A stretch of DNA of 64,000 nucleotides from Charina bottae (Eukaryota > Chordata > Lepidosauria > Squamata > Charinaidae), in contig JALMGJ010000020.1 of NCBI GenBank assembly GCA_023362775.1, forward strand, positions 9,132,501 to 9,196,500, in the 5' to 3' direction. Made by a program: the position numbers and the translations under genes. Numbering within the stretch: position 1 is the first letter of the stretch; each line of letters starts with the position of its first letter. The notes under the pieces were generated by a model. That model was given only the letters and a program-made list of their open reading frames with translations, searched no databases and was not told the origin of the DNA. Positions 12,891-22,582 of this stretch are shown here, in pieces.

Positions 12891-13471
12891 TACTCTTTCT
12901 AATCATCAAATTCATAAATCACCAGTTCATTTTTTTTCTTTTTTCAGCAAAAAATCCATAAGGGGTTTCCAATCAAAATTCTGTAATTTTTCCAAGTAAT
13001 TTTGTGTCCTTCCCATTCAGTTGTTATTCTCAGTTTCATTGCATTGCTTAATTAGTTATAACTCCCCATCTTTTCTTGGTGTTCCCTGAAACTCAGCATT
13101 CAGTTGGACAAATTTTCCTTTATTTCTGTTGCCTTTTACTTTCTACCTTTTCCAGCTCAATGTATCAGCAGACAATCATTTATTCTTCTTTTGCTTTTAG
13201 CAGACTGGGATTTTTTTTTTTGCCTCATCTTTAATAATGTCATGAATTTCAGTCCAGAGTTCTGCAGGCACTCTGTTTATCAAATCCAATCCATTCAATC
13301 TGTTATTTACCTTAGCCACATAATCATACAAAATATTGCTGAGGTAGTATTGTCTTGGTTTATTGATTTTATTTGTTTTCTTTAGTTTGAATTTTGCAAG
13401 AAGGAGCTCATGATCTAAGTCACAGTCAGTGCCAGATCTTGAACAGGGCTTCTCCACCTTTGCCTATACAG

Positions 13472-13634
13472 TATGTATGTATGTATGTATGTATGTATGT
13501 ATGTATGTATGTATGTATCATACTTATATCCTGTCCATCCCCCTCTCAAGGAGAGACCCTAGGCGGTTCACAATAAAATAGTTTAAAATCAATAAAAAAC
13601 CATAAATAATACTAATAATCATTAAAATACACAG
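13472..13634 (-). mobile_element. L2/CR1-like 3' tail with (ATGT)n and 7-bp target duplication
   Basis: The minus strand shows the tail GTGAACCGCCTAGGGTCTCT, then a microsatellite of about 12 units (13472-13518). TATACAG occurs on both sides (13465-13471 and 13635-13641), and old Bov-B sequence continues outward from each copy. Confidence 0.85.
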
Positions 13635-14470
13635 TATACAGCCAATTTGGTTTTGATGTTGTCCCTCCTGTAATGTCCATGTGTTGAAATATCTTTTAGT
13701 TTGTTGGAAGAATATAATATCAAATGCTTGTGGCAGAATTGGATTAGCCTGTCTTCTGCTGGATTTCATACACCAAGACCCAATTTCCCTATTATTTCAG
13801 ATGCTATTTTACTTCCAACTTTAGCGTTCACCAGTATGTTTTTTTTTGGGTGTTCTGTTGACAAAGTATTGCAAGTCACTGCATAACTTCTGCTTCCTCT
13901 GCACCTGTAGTTGGATCATAAACTTGGATCACTTTAATGTTGATTTACTTGCCTTGGACTCAAACTGAGATCATTCTACCATTTTTGGGATTATATCCAA
14001 GCACTAATTTTAATACCCTCTTGTTAATAATGATGGCTACCCATTTCTTTTATAATTTCCTTGTCCACGGTAGAAGTTCTGATGCTTCTCTGATGTGAAG
14101 ACATCCATTCCAGTACATTTCACTTCACTGATACCCAGAATTTAAATCTTGTTAAATCTTGACATTTCTGCTCTGAGAATAGCACGTTTGCCTTGATTTG
14201 CAGTACTGACATTCGACTTCCAATGGTATACATATCTTTACAGCTTCAGACTTTCCTTTTGCCTCTGGGCACATCAGCAGCTTGATATCTGTTATCCAGA
14301 GCAAAAGCACCAGTGCTGCTTGTACTTGCCCTTGGTGCTGGGTACCCTCTGACCTGGAGGGCTACCTTCCAGAATCATGTGATATTGTATTGTTGTGAAT
14401 ACCCATTTGGTTTTCTTGGCAGAATACAGAGTGCATTGCCTTGTCCTCCTCCCGTGAATTGTATCTGATC

Positions 14471-15099
14471 TTATCCCTCTTCTATGATCTGCTGGTCATA
14501 GATGTACTTTCTTGGAGTGTACACTCCCAACTCTACAGTTTATAGGCTCATTGGGATATGCTAATCCCTTCGCTGTGAGGTTACAATCCAGGAAGGGGGC
14601 ATTTTGGCTGAACACTAAAATAAACTATTTCAATCACGGAGCTTTAAAAAATGAAACTAAGAGGAAAGAACATTTTATGCATCAATATGGGCCTGAGAGT
14701 TTAACTTAATCTGCTATAGAACCATGTGAAGTAACTCTGGAAATCATCTTGGCAACCAATCTTTTCAATGTTTTTCGCAAAGAAAAAATGTCTGGAAGTG
14801 TTTTCTCTCCCCTTAAAAATAAAGATGACTAGGCTGAAACTGCCAGCCACAATCCTATTGTTAAAAAGCCGTCCTGCTTCCAAACAATAGATTTTCTCTA
14901 TCTATCACAGTCTGGGATTCTCACCATTGAGAAGGTCTCAGTGGCAAGTATCCCATTGCGATGTTGCCTCTCCAAGCAGCAAAAATCCTGGAGCATCTGT
15001 TCACTCACTGAAGAAGCACTGCGGGGAAAAGCAACACTTGGTTGAAGAGCCATGTGGCTGCTCAGCAGTGAATCCTGAAGCAAAACTAGAGGCACTACC
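14471..15099. other. Stretch without recognised features
   Basis: No repeat family or credible coding frame recognised between the old Bov-B 5' part and the MITE at 15108. Confidence 0.45.
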
Positions 15100-15107
15100 A
15101 TCTAGAA

Positions 15108-15563
15108 CAGAGCTTTCCAAACTGTGTGTCGCGACACAAAAGTGTGTCGCCTGCGGGGCCCAGATGTGTCGCGTCAAAACCCGGAAGCGCTGATGGCGCC
15201 GCCGTGGCTGTGGCGCTTTCGGATTTTCGCGCGCCGCCGTTGGTGTGTCGCCGCGGGAAAACCCGCAAGCGCTGATGGCGCGGCATCAGCGCTTGCGGGT
15301 TTTCCCGCTGCGACACACCAACGGCGGCGCGCGAAAATCCGAAAGCGCCACAGCCACGGCGGCGCACAAAAACCGAAAGCGGCAGCAGCGCTTCTGGGTT
15401 TTTGCGCGCAGCCGCAACAGCGGCGCTTCCGGGGTTTCCCATGGCGACACACCAACGGCGGTGCGCAAAAACCGAAAGCGGCAGCAGCGCTTCCGGGTTT
15501 TTGCACGCTGCGGCAACGGCGGCACTTCCGTGTGTCGCCGCGGGAAAACTTTGGAAAGCCCTG
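15108..15563. mobile_element. hAT-type fold-back MITE, CpG-rich, 8-bp target duplication
   Basis: The ends are CAGAGCTTTCCAAA and TTTGGAAAGCCCTG, and both flanks carry ATCTAGAA (15100-15107 and 15564-15571). The interior is very CpG-rich and folds back: arms 15197-15277 and 15284-15364 (81 bp each, one mismatch seen) surround a 6-base loop. Motifs such as GTGTGTCGCCGCGGGAAAAC and GGAAGCGC recur in both orientations. It shares its ends with 17310-17574 and 52507-52777. Open frames inside follow from base composition and are not proteins. Confidence 0.92.
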
Positions 15564-15571
15564 ATCTAGAA

Positions 15572-17097
15572 TGTGGAGTTCCAATCTAGGTAGCAATACC
15601 AAACCAAAATGGTTTCAATTTCCTTTCAGAAATCATCCATGGGGAAAAAGTTGTTTGTGATAGTAACTTTCTAAACAGGAAATTCCATTACTTATATAAT
15701 TCTAAGGGTAAGAGTAGCTCAACAGTGGACCCTATTACTAAGAGAAGTGGTGGGCCAACCTTCACTGGATGTGATCAAGTAGAGAGAGAACCATCTCTCA
15801 TAGATGCTTCCATCTGGATTCCAGCACAGAACAAGGGATTGGACTTAGCCCAAAGAGCCTGTTTCAATGCTACAATTCTGCAATCTTTTACTAATTTTTA
15901 AAGACTTGAGAATTATTTCTCTACACAGAAATACTTGAAAATAATCGTGAGATTTAATCCTGCGTGTTGCATGAAAACCTGAAATTAGGCTTGTTTTAGA
16001 TGCATCAATCACTCTCATTGACAGATGTTCAGTGGTCCATTTTCCCTTCTTCCTTCATTTGACCATAACTAGAAATATTGTAAGCCTAGTGAGGTAGCCT
16101 TAAATTTTAAATTCCCTACATTAGTAATGCTGAAGAAATAATTTGCTTTTGTCTTTTTAAAAGGTTATTTATAGGCTGCCTAGAATGTCAGAGAAAAGTA
16201 GATAGATCATGTGGTCAAAAAGCATCCTTATAATAAAAGAAAGCTTTTAATGGATGATGGCTACTGGGATAACATTAATCCAGTATTAAGACTTTTACGG
16301 GAAAAAATACAAATGCAATTTGTCTTTTTAACTGTCAGCTGCATTTCTGAAGCTTTAAAATCTGCAGCTTCCAGCGGCCTTTTGTCTTTCTGCCATGGCA
16401 GGAATATCTTGGACAGCTGTAAGAGCTTTGTAAGTTATCTTTCTCAAAATCCATCAGCTAATTCAAGGAACCTAATTAGAGCTGCCATTTTGATGAAACA
16501 CACTAAACCTCAATACAAACTAGTAACGCCATCGGTGTTTATTACTAGACCACATGAAACAGAACTCCGCTGAATATGATAAAAAAAGAAGGCTGATAGA
16601 CACACACAATTTCTGAAAACATGCATATGAATAGAGACAAAAACGGATATAAAGAAAATGAATGTATATCTCATTGTGAAATATAGTTCAACAGGAGATG
16701 CACCATTTCACATACACTAGTGAAAGATTAGTCATCCAGACAGAATATTTCACAAGGGAAAAAGTAGTTTTTTCTTCTTCTTCTGTTTATATACTGTTTA
16801 CATTTTATATCTGAGAGACAGAACAGGAACATTTATAAAGGACTGTTTTTTTTTAAAAAAAGAAGACAAATATTTATTAAACCTGTATAATGGGCTTGAG
16901 TTCTAACAGAGTGGTGGGGTGGGATACTCATCAATAATGTCAACAGCAGCATTCCCCAAAATCCTACAAAGGTAAAGACATTGATTGGAAGAAAAGCTCC
17001 TATATTTGCACATTATAATTAACTGCCATAAGCCTCTAAATATGCTACATATCAACCTTTAATGACTAGGATGCCTGTAGGGAACTGTAGAGTGCGT
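15572..17097. other. Repeat-poor stretch
   Basis: No transposon features recognised. An open frame at 16211-16573 (120 codons) has no domain that I recognise and no supporting context. The segment around 16200-16600 reads like conserved non-coding DNA, but this needs alignment to other squamates. Confidence 0.4.
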
Positions 17098-17222
17098 GGG
17101 GCACACTCGATGTTGCTGAATTTCACACCTAGCAATTCTAACCACATGGCCAATGGTGAGAGATGCTGGGAGATGCAGTTCAGCAGCATATGGAGATCTA
17201 CAGGTTGCCCTCTCCTGCATCT
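17098..17222. mobile_element. Fold-back DNA-transposon fragment (MITE-like)
   Basis: The segment has a GATGTTGCTGAATTTCACAC-type half and an inverted GAGATGCAGTTCAGCAGCAT half around ACATGGCCAATGGTGAGAGA, the layout of a common reptile fold-back MITE. Ends and TSD were not resolved. Confidence 0.4.
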
Positions 17223-17309
17223 TCAGGATGCTGAAGAACTGATTACAAACAAAAACATGAAAAATTGGAATGAACAAAATGCCTGTAGAAACGGAGGGAG
17301 CCTATAAGG

Positions 17310-17574
17310 CAGAGCTTTCCAAACTTTTCGTGTTGGTGACATACTTTTTAGACATGCATCATTTCGTGACACACTCTTACAGCAGGGCATCATTTCGCGA
17401 CACACTCTTACAGCAGGCCATCATTTCGCGACACACTCTTATAGCAGGGCACAAGGCAGGCACTAGGACCTGGGTGGAATCCTGGCAGGGCTCGGAGGCA
17501 GCAGCAGCCACGACACACCCAGACACTGCAGCCGACACACTAACGTGTCCCGACACACAGTTTGGAAAGCTCTG
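17310..17574. mobile_element. hAT-type MITE, same ends as 15108-15563
   Basis: The ends CAGAGCTTTCCAAACT and AGTTTGGAAAGCTCTG are perfect 16-bp inverted repeats, and CTATAAGG is duplicated on both sides (17302-17309 and 17575-17582). The interior holds an imperfect tandem repeat of about 29 bp (ATCATTTCGCGACACACTCT) and lacks the large CpG-rich fold-back. Confidence 0.92.
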
Positions 17575-17664
17575 CTATAAGGCTTATTTCTCGAGATACA
17601 AGGTATTTTTTCTCTCAAGATGGTAAAGGCCTCTGTTGTTTTTAATGCAACAGACTCATGCACT

Positions 17665-17727
17665 ATTTACTTATTTATATATTAAATTTCTATGACCGCC
17701 CATCTCCCACTCAAGGAGGGACTCTAA
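17665..17727 (-). mobile_element. L2/CR1-like 3' tail (short)
   Basis: GACCGCCCATCTCCCACTCA and GGAGGGACTC, the complement of the usual LINE tail, after an AT-rich start. It abuts a second LINE tail in the opposite orientation. Confidence 0.65.
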
Positions 17728-17935
17728 ATAAACACATCTTCCAACATGAAGCTGTGAAGACTTGGCTCTTCACCCAGGCCTTTGGCGACAGAGAGTGAGA
17801 CCCTTCGCTTCATCGTGCTTGCCATCTTTTATCTTTATCTTTTATTGATTTCATTGTAATTTCTTTGTTTGATTGTTGTGAGCAACCCAGGGTGTCACTG
17901 GGAGTTGGGCGGCATACAAGTTTAATAACTTCTGC
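17728..17935 (+). mobile_element. L2/CR1-like 3' end, plus strand
   Basis: The plus strand has a C-terminal coding remnant (KTWLFTQAF-like, 17755-17785), then a 3' UTR with GTTGTGAGCAACCCAGGGTG and GTTGGGCGGCATACAAGT. It belongs to a different subfamily from the neighbouring minus-strand tail. Confidence 0.65.
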
Positions 17936-18177
17936 TTCTGCATCTAGCCTGAAGAGCAGGGCTGAGGAGCTGAATTAGATTAGAGTGCTGGTGCAGGGAG
18001 AGAGAGAGTGAGTTTCACAATCCTCTCCTCTCCAAGTGGCTCCTTGCCACAAATGGAGAAAGAAGGACAGGTTCCCTTGCTGTAGCGATCATCTTGCCTT
18101 AGGCTGACCATATTTCCTTGAGACAAAAACGGGACATTGGGATGGAAAAAACGGGACAGGGGTCCCCGCCCCCCGGG

Positions 18178-18607
18178 TCCACGTGATTGGCTCCTGCCTG
18201 CAAACCCACCCCAGATCCGCGTGATTGGCTCCCGCCTGCAAACTCCGCCCCCTAGTCCGTGCGATTGGCTCCCGTCTGCAAACTCCGCCCCCTGGTCTGT
18301 GCGATTGGCTCCCGCCTGCAAACTCCGCCCCCTGGTCCGTGAAATTGGCTCCCACCTGCAAACCCCGCCTCCTGGTCCACGCGATTGGATCCTGCCTGTA
18401 AACCCCGCCCCTGTCCGTGCGATTGGCTCCCACCAGCAAATCCTGCCCCCGGTCCACCCAATTGGCTCCCGCCTGCAAACCCCGCCCCCCAGTCCACGTG
18501 ATTGGCTCCCGCCTGCAAACCCCACCCCCGTTATGCGTGATTGGCTCCCGCCTGCAAACCCTGCCCCCCGTTATGTGCGATTGGCTCCCGCCTGCAAACC
18601 CCGCCCC
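18178..18607. promoter_or_regulatory. 11-unit minisatellite of CCAAT and GC boxes
   Basis: Eleven units of about 39 bp carry (G/C)GATTGGCTCCCGCCTGCAA followed by CCCCGCCCC, starting near 18185, 18222, 18261, 18301, 18341, 18380, 18419, 18459, 18499, 18538 and 18578. ATTGG is an inverted CCAAT box (NF-Y type) and CCCCGCCC is an Sp/KLF-type GC box, so each unit resembles a small promoter module. Two related units occur in the MITE at 8718-8971, so the unit came with a transposon. Because 39 is a multiple of three, frames stay open and repetitive; these are not proteins. Regulatory function is inference. Confidence 0.7.
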
Positions 18608-18609
18608 CC

Positions 18610-18677
18610 CAGTCCATGGAAAAATTGTCTTCCACGAAACTGGTCCCTCGTGCCAAAAAGTTTGGGTACCCCTGCTT
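18610..18677. mobile_element. hAT (Charlie-like) terminal segment
   Basis: It contains GGAAAAATTGTCTTCCACGA, then TGCCAAAAAGTTTGGGTACC ending in CCCTG, which resembles the end of a hAT-Charlie family element known across amniotes. The CAGGGGTCCCC at 18156-18166 is a candidate partner end, but no 8-bp duplication was found. Confidence 0.55.
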
Positions 18678-18718
18678 AAACAGATTACTGTTTATATAAA
18701 AAGACTTGCGATCACCCA

Positions 18719-18807
18719 CAAGGTCTGGGTCAAGGTTCCCTTTTGCAATAGGGTGAGACTGGAAATATATATATTGACTGTCAAAGGGAACCTTGACCCA
18801 GACCTTG
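18719..18807. repeat. Fold-back, perfect 25-bp arms
   Basis: Arms 18719-18743 and 18783-18807 (CAAGGTCTGGGTCAAGGTTC... and its complement) are perfectly complementary, with a 39-base spacer. Confidence 0.95.
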
Positions 18808-18822
18808 CCCTGCTGCCAATTG

Positions 18823-18889
18823 GTCCTATATTTCTAGTCTTGCCATATTGTGAAAGTTTGACAATACGGCAAGACTAGAAATATAGGAC
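18823..18889. repeat. Quasi-palindrome, about 33-bp arms
   Basis: TCCTATATTTCTAGTCTTGC and its complement meet at a one-base centre (18856), with two mismatched pairs. It follows directly after the fold-back at 18719-18807. Confidence 0.95.
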
Positions 18890-18949
18890 AAGGTCTAACT
18901 AAGGCACACTGGAGTTTGATATCCTAAGATGTTATGGACTGCAGATCTC

Positions 18950-20090
18950 ATCAGCTGCGTCTATTCAGGCGGGAAGGGGCGCCCAGCCCACCGTGGCCCC
19001 AACGGTAGACTGTGCCTGTCCAGAGGGGTTCTCCCGCCAGCACCAGCTCCAGCACCGCAGACGCGAACATCGCCTCCCCCGCGCCTGTTCCGAAGGGACA
19101 GAACAGGATGTAGCCGGCCCCACCGCCATCCTGCGTACCTCCAGTGAGGGCTGGCATCACCACCACCAGCAGCAGCTCCAGGAGGCGGAGGCAGCTCCGT
19201 ACCCGGAGGGGCTGCATCCCACTGTGTAGCTTGACGGTGCCCCGGCCAACCGGTTCCCTGGCTTGCTCTGGCTGGGACGGCTCCTCCTGCCTGGCGTGGA
19301 CAGGTGGTGAGAGCGCTCTCCTCCCATCCCGGGGCCCGCTGCTGCTACCGGGGTGGAGGAGCTCAGAGTGCCACGCCGGGAGGCTTCCTGCCGTGCCTCG
19401 CTCAGTCCTCCCAGGGACCCGGGACAGCTCGGCTCAGCAGTGCTGCTGAAAGAGGAACTTCTCCGCCTGGCCGGAAGTTTGGAAAGGGTGTGTGAGCGCA
19501 CGTAAGCTAGGCTAGCTGCCGGGGTGGAGGGACTGGGGGCCGTGAGGCTCGGCTCGGCTGCAAGAGCGTTGGCGAGGCGAGGCGGCAAGACTGGAGCGCA
19601 CGAATCGGGCAAAAGTGGTGGAGAGCCCAGCGGATTCTGGGGGGAAGGCTGAGTGGGCATTTGGACGCCGGCTTCTTGGCAGCGAGGCAAGGCTTGGCAG
19701 CGGAACTCCCGGCAGAGGCAGGGATGGGATTCAGGGACCGGATCTTTGGTCAGGAGGCAAGGCTCAGGGTCAGGACTCACCACTGCAGGGCTTCGGAGCA
19801 TGCGGCACCGACAGGATCAGGTAAGGAGGCAGGAATGGGGTGGACTGTGGTGCTAGTTCTGGCGATGGGCTCGCACATGGCGAAACAACCGGGCTTCCAG
19901 GGTAGCGTAGAAGACCGGTGTAGACGGGTGTCTCCGGCAGCGCATGTTGGCTGCGCTGCCCCTTTTATTATTCGCATTTCGCACCGTTTGTGCATCTTGG
20001 CCAATTGGGCCTCGCACTGCTCGGCCCGCCTCTCCACCCTCCTTTGCTGCGTGCTGATAGGCGGGAGGGCTTCATTTTCCAGGCTGTCTC
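18950..20090. other. CpG-rich core of the composite element
   Basis: A GC- and CpG-rich block of about 1.1 kb in otherwise AT-rich DNA. Long frames on both strands (for example 19157-19801 minus) have low-complexity Ser/Pro-rich content and no domain. At 19820/19821 the plus strand has a strong splice-donor match, CAG|GTAAGG. It may be a promoter and first-exon region of a transposon or of a non-coding transcript. Confidence 0.5.
19959..20008 (-). promoter_or_regulatory. Promoter-like CCAAT plus TATA arrangement, minus strand
   Basis: On the minus strand CCAATTGG (20001-20008) lies about 30 bases upstream of AATAATAAAAGGGG (19959-19972), the spacing of a CCAAT/TATA promoter at the edge of the CpG-rich core. 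There is no transcript evidence; low-confidence call. Confidence 0.3.
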
Positions 20091-20202
20091 CCAAAACGGG
20101 ACAATACTGAGATTTTTGTCAAAAAGACGGTACGGTTCAAAAATGCTAAAATAACGGGACTGTCCCGTTCAAAACGGGACGTATGGTAACCCTATCTTGC
20201 CT

Positions 20203-22571
20203 CCCTCTCCATTAGCAAAGGTATGTGTACCTGAATGTGCATCTTCAGGCAACTTCCATCAGTCCAAATCCTTTCCTCAAATTGACCTGTCCTCCCATCT
20301 CAAGATGCCATATGGAATTTGGTGCTTTGTCAACATTACTCCTCTGGTAATTTTTATGAAACGTATCACTCACACTGTTCTTTGAATACAACAGTTCCTT
20401 CCTCATGCTTGGTAAATTCAGATCCTTAACATTGCAGACAATAGAAATCCTGGCACACCATTTCAAAGTACTTGTTTTGAAATGCGTCTTCCCATCTATC
20501 TAATTATATTTCAGTTCTACTTATATGTTCAGCCAAACAGATGTAAAAACAAAATCAGCATCTTTTCTACAGCAGATGTTCTAGTTAAGACACTAGCACG
20601 CCAGGGGTGAAAGGTACAAACCTTACCAGGAAAGAATAAAGCATTCCAGCAGCAATTTAACAAGGAATAGCATAAATAGCAAGTTATATAATTTGTAAAG
20701 TATTTCATTAGCTGCCAGTGCAAGATGCGAGGCAAGATGAAAATGGGCCTAATAACTGTGCATGACGGAACTGCTATTACAGAACCCACAACTCCTCCAA
20801 GATGTGCACATTTAATCAGTATTATAATCATTCTGTTACTGCCTCAGGAGTCTCAACCACAGCAACCGTTGGATTAGGCATTACTGTACTGAGATATATT
20901 GCTGGTATGGGTTCAAGTAGGTGGCCCATCATTCTCAAGGAGCCTTTGGAATTGCAAAATCTTCACATAATAGGAGATGAGTGAGTTTTGAATCATTAAG
21001 GAAATTATGTAAATGGGGTTTTGACATTCATGCAACATGTCTAATGATGTGCTTAACATCTAGACCAGGCCTGCAAAACATATGACTCATCAAGCTGAAA
21101 GCCTTCACATTGGGCGGCTCACAAGAACTTTATGTTTTGGCCATCTGCCTCAGCTCCCACGCCATCAACAGGCCTCTGCATTCTAGAATTAGAAGCCTAA
21201 TAGAGACCACTCAGAGGCCCCCCTTGATACAGACTGGGGTTTACACGTTGCCCCAAGCCTTAACCATGCACTTAACCATGGTTTGTTTAATAAACCACAA
21301 TGAGATGGGTTCACAGATCACAGGAGGCCACAAACAAACCCTGTGATGTGTGAACCAAGCCATATTTTCTTAGATAGGAATCAAAGCATTCAAATTAACT
21401 CTGGTATAATTATATCTGCTCAGGATTAGGGTCTTAAAGCAATTTTCCACTTGTCAAAAGGATCCCAGTTGAAATAATAGAAACAAGAAAAGCCATCTAA
21501 CCTTTTAAGTGATTGCTGGTCATTAGCTCTTCTATTTCTTCCCCCATTTCCACCAGTGATAGAGGGTTTGTAGGCTAGAATTAAATGCTCAGAGGTAAAT
21601 CTGGTGTTTGAGATCCTTGCAGACAAAAGTTAGGACTTAGGCAACCATGCACAATATACCTACTTGTACCTACTGCTTTTCTTCTCTTTTTGCTTGAGAG
21701 ATGTGGTCTTCGAGGAGAAGAAAAGTCCTGAGCAGGACTTTTACTTCTGAGCTTCTTTGCCCTTGCAAGAAAACCCATCTCTCATTCCAGCTCAGCAAAT
21801 TGGAGGCAAATTGACAATCCTGCATGAGTTGTTTTGCCCTGAAATCCAGCTTGAAGGGATAAGTATAATAAAGTTATCATTTACTGGGGTTTAATGATAG
21901 GTTTATAATCTATGAACTGTTTCATTTTTATGGCCACTGTTTTATGATAATTTAGTATTTATTCTGAAAACTGCTCTAAAAGCTTCTGAGCAAAATGAAA
22001 GAAGTATAAATTTTTAAAATAAATAATGCAAACATACACACTGAAATCTTTATGTTAATTCTTTTTCACAGTGTTTGCTATATAGACACAAACATAATTT
22101 ATATTTGTTATTAAGGAAGTTGTAAATATACTTTTTCTTTTTAAACCATGGAGGTAAAATAACAAAAATATAATTTCTGCTCCCTTCCTTCTTTGAAATG
22201 GAGTTAAACTATACCCTGGAAAATAGCCTGGTCGAACAAGGGTTTATCAAGATGCATCTGCCATTGTCTTTTCTCAGAAGTACCCAAGGATCTTTAAGCT
22301 GGTCATTAAAATACATTACAGCATTATGAACTTGCCATGCTCTGGGTAAGCCAGAGGGCAAAATGAAAATGTGGAACTGACCCATTTCAGAAACTTTTAC
22401 AAAAACTAATATAGTGACAAACCCCCGTTTTGGCCTATATGCAACCACTCCCTTGCACAGCTTGTGGCTGTGCATCCTAAAAACTCCAGTTCCAACACTC
22501 AACACTTGCCCTGCTACCCCCAGAGGCTTTTGCAGAGGGGGAAATGACAAAACCATTGTGATGCAAACTCT
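20203..22571. other. Repeat-poor stretch
   Basis: No transposon ends or coding frames recognised. The part around 21236-21362 has an ACCATGGTTTG motif seen in reptile MITEs, but boundaries are unclear. Confidence 0.4.
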
Positions 22572-22582
22572 GCCCCTTTTGT

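Larger units (their letters stand above)
8040..14470 (-). pseudogene. Ancient Bov-B (RTE) LINE fossil, interrupted by five insertions
   Basis: Pieces of one Bov-B copy lie in correct minus-strand order. The endonuclease start is near 14150-14270, an NQI(D/G)-type endonuclease motif is near 13640-13700, and an LDHELL motif (SDH in intact copies) is at 13400-13420. A linker follows at 12900-13200. The part with KATGADEIPAELF is at 9690-9760, the RT motif A region at 8980-9050 and 8660-8717, and FLGSKI...HEIKR at 8190-8280. Alignment is to the intact copy at 36928-40125. There are many stops and frameshifts. The gaps are filled by an L2-like tail (13472-13634), a PLE (about 12090-12890), an L2-like element (9946-12089), an L2-like tail (9061-9440) and a hAT MITE (8718-8971). 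The extreme 3' end is missing or unrecognisable. Confidence 0.85.
18100..20194. mobile_element. hAT-like composite element, 8-bp target duplication
   Basis: The outer ends are TAGGCTGACCATA and TATGGTAACCCTA, imperfect inverted repeats beginning TAGG, and TCTTGCCT is duplicated outside them (18092-18099 and 20195-20202). An ACGGGAC motif occurs inside both ends (18129 and 20153-20180). From left to right the interior holds a CCAAT/GC-box minisatellite, a Charlie-like end (to about 18677), two fold-backs, and a CpG-rich core with no recognised protein. It is probably a non-autonomous hAT element with further insertions. The TAGGG-type end and 8-bp TSD support hAT; no transposase was found. Confidence 0.75.

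Noticed and set aside
15124..15602. Overlapping open frames of up to 146 codons on both strands
   Set aside because: They lie in a CpG-rich palindromic MITE. Open frames on both strands reflect base composition and symmetry.
16211..16573. 120-codon plus-strand frame as a possible gene
   Set aside because: No domain, no splice or promoter context, no composition shift. A single-exon gene cannot be supported.
18178..18607. CRISPR-like array of regular repeats
   Set aside because: Units are directly adjacent without unique spacers, in vertebrate-type DNA; it is a minisatellite.
18137..18679. Long repetitive open frames on both strands across the GC-rich array
   Set aside because: The unit is about 39 bp, a multiple of three, and lacks stops, so several frames stay open. 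There is no domain and the content follows the minisatellite.
19157..19801. 214-codon minus-strand frame
   Set aside because: Low-complexity Ser/Pro/Ala content in a CpG-rich block, no recognisable domain, and competing frames on the other strand.
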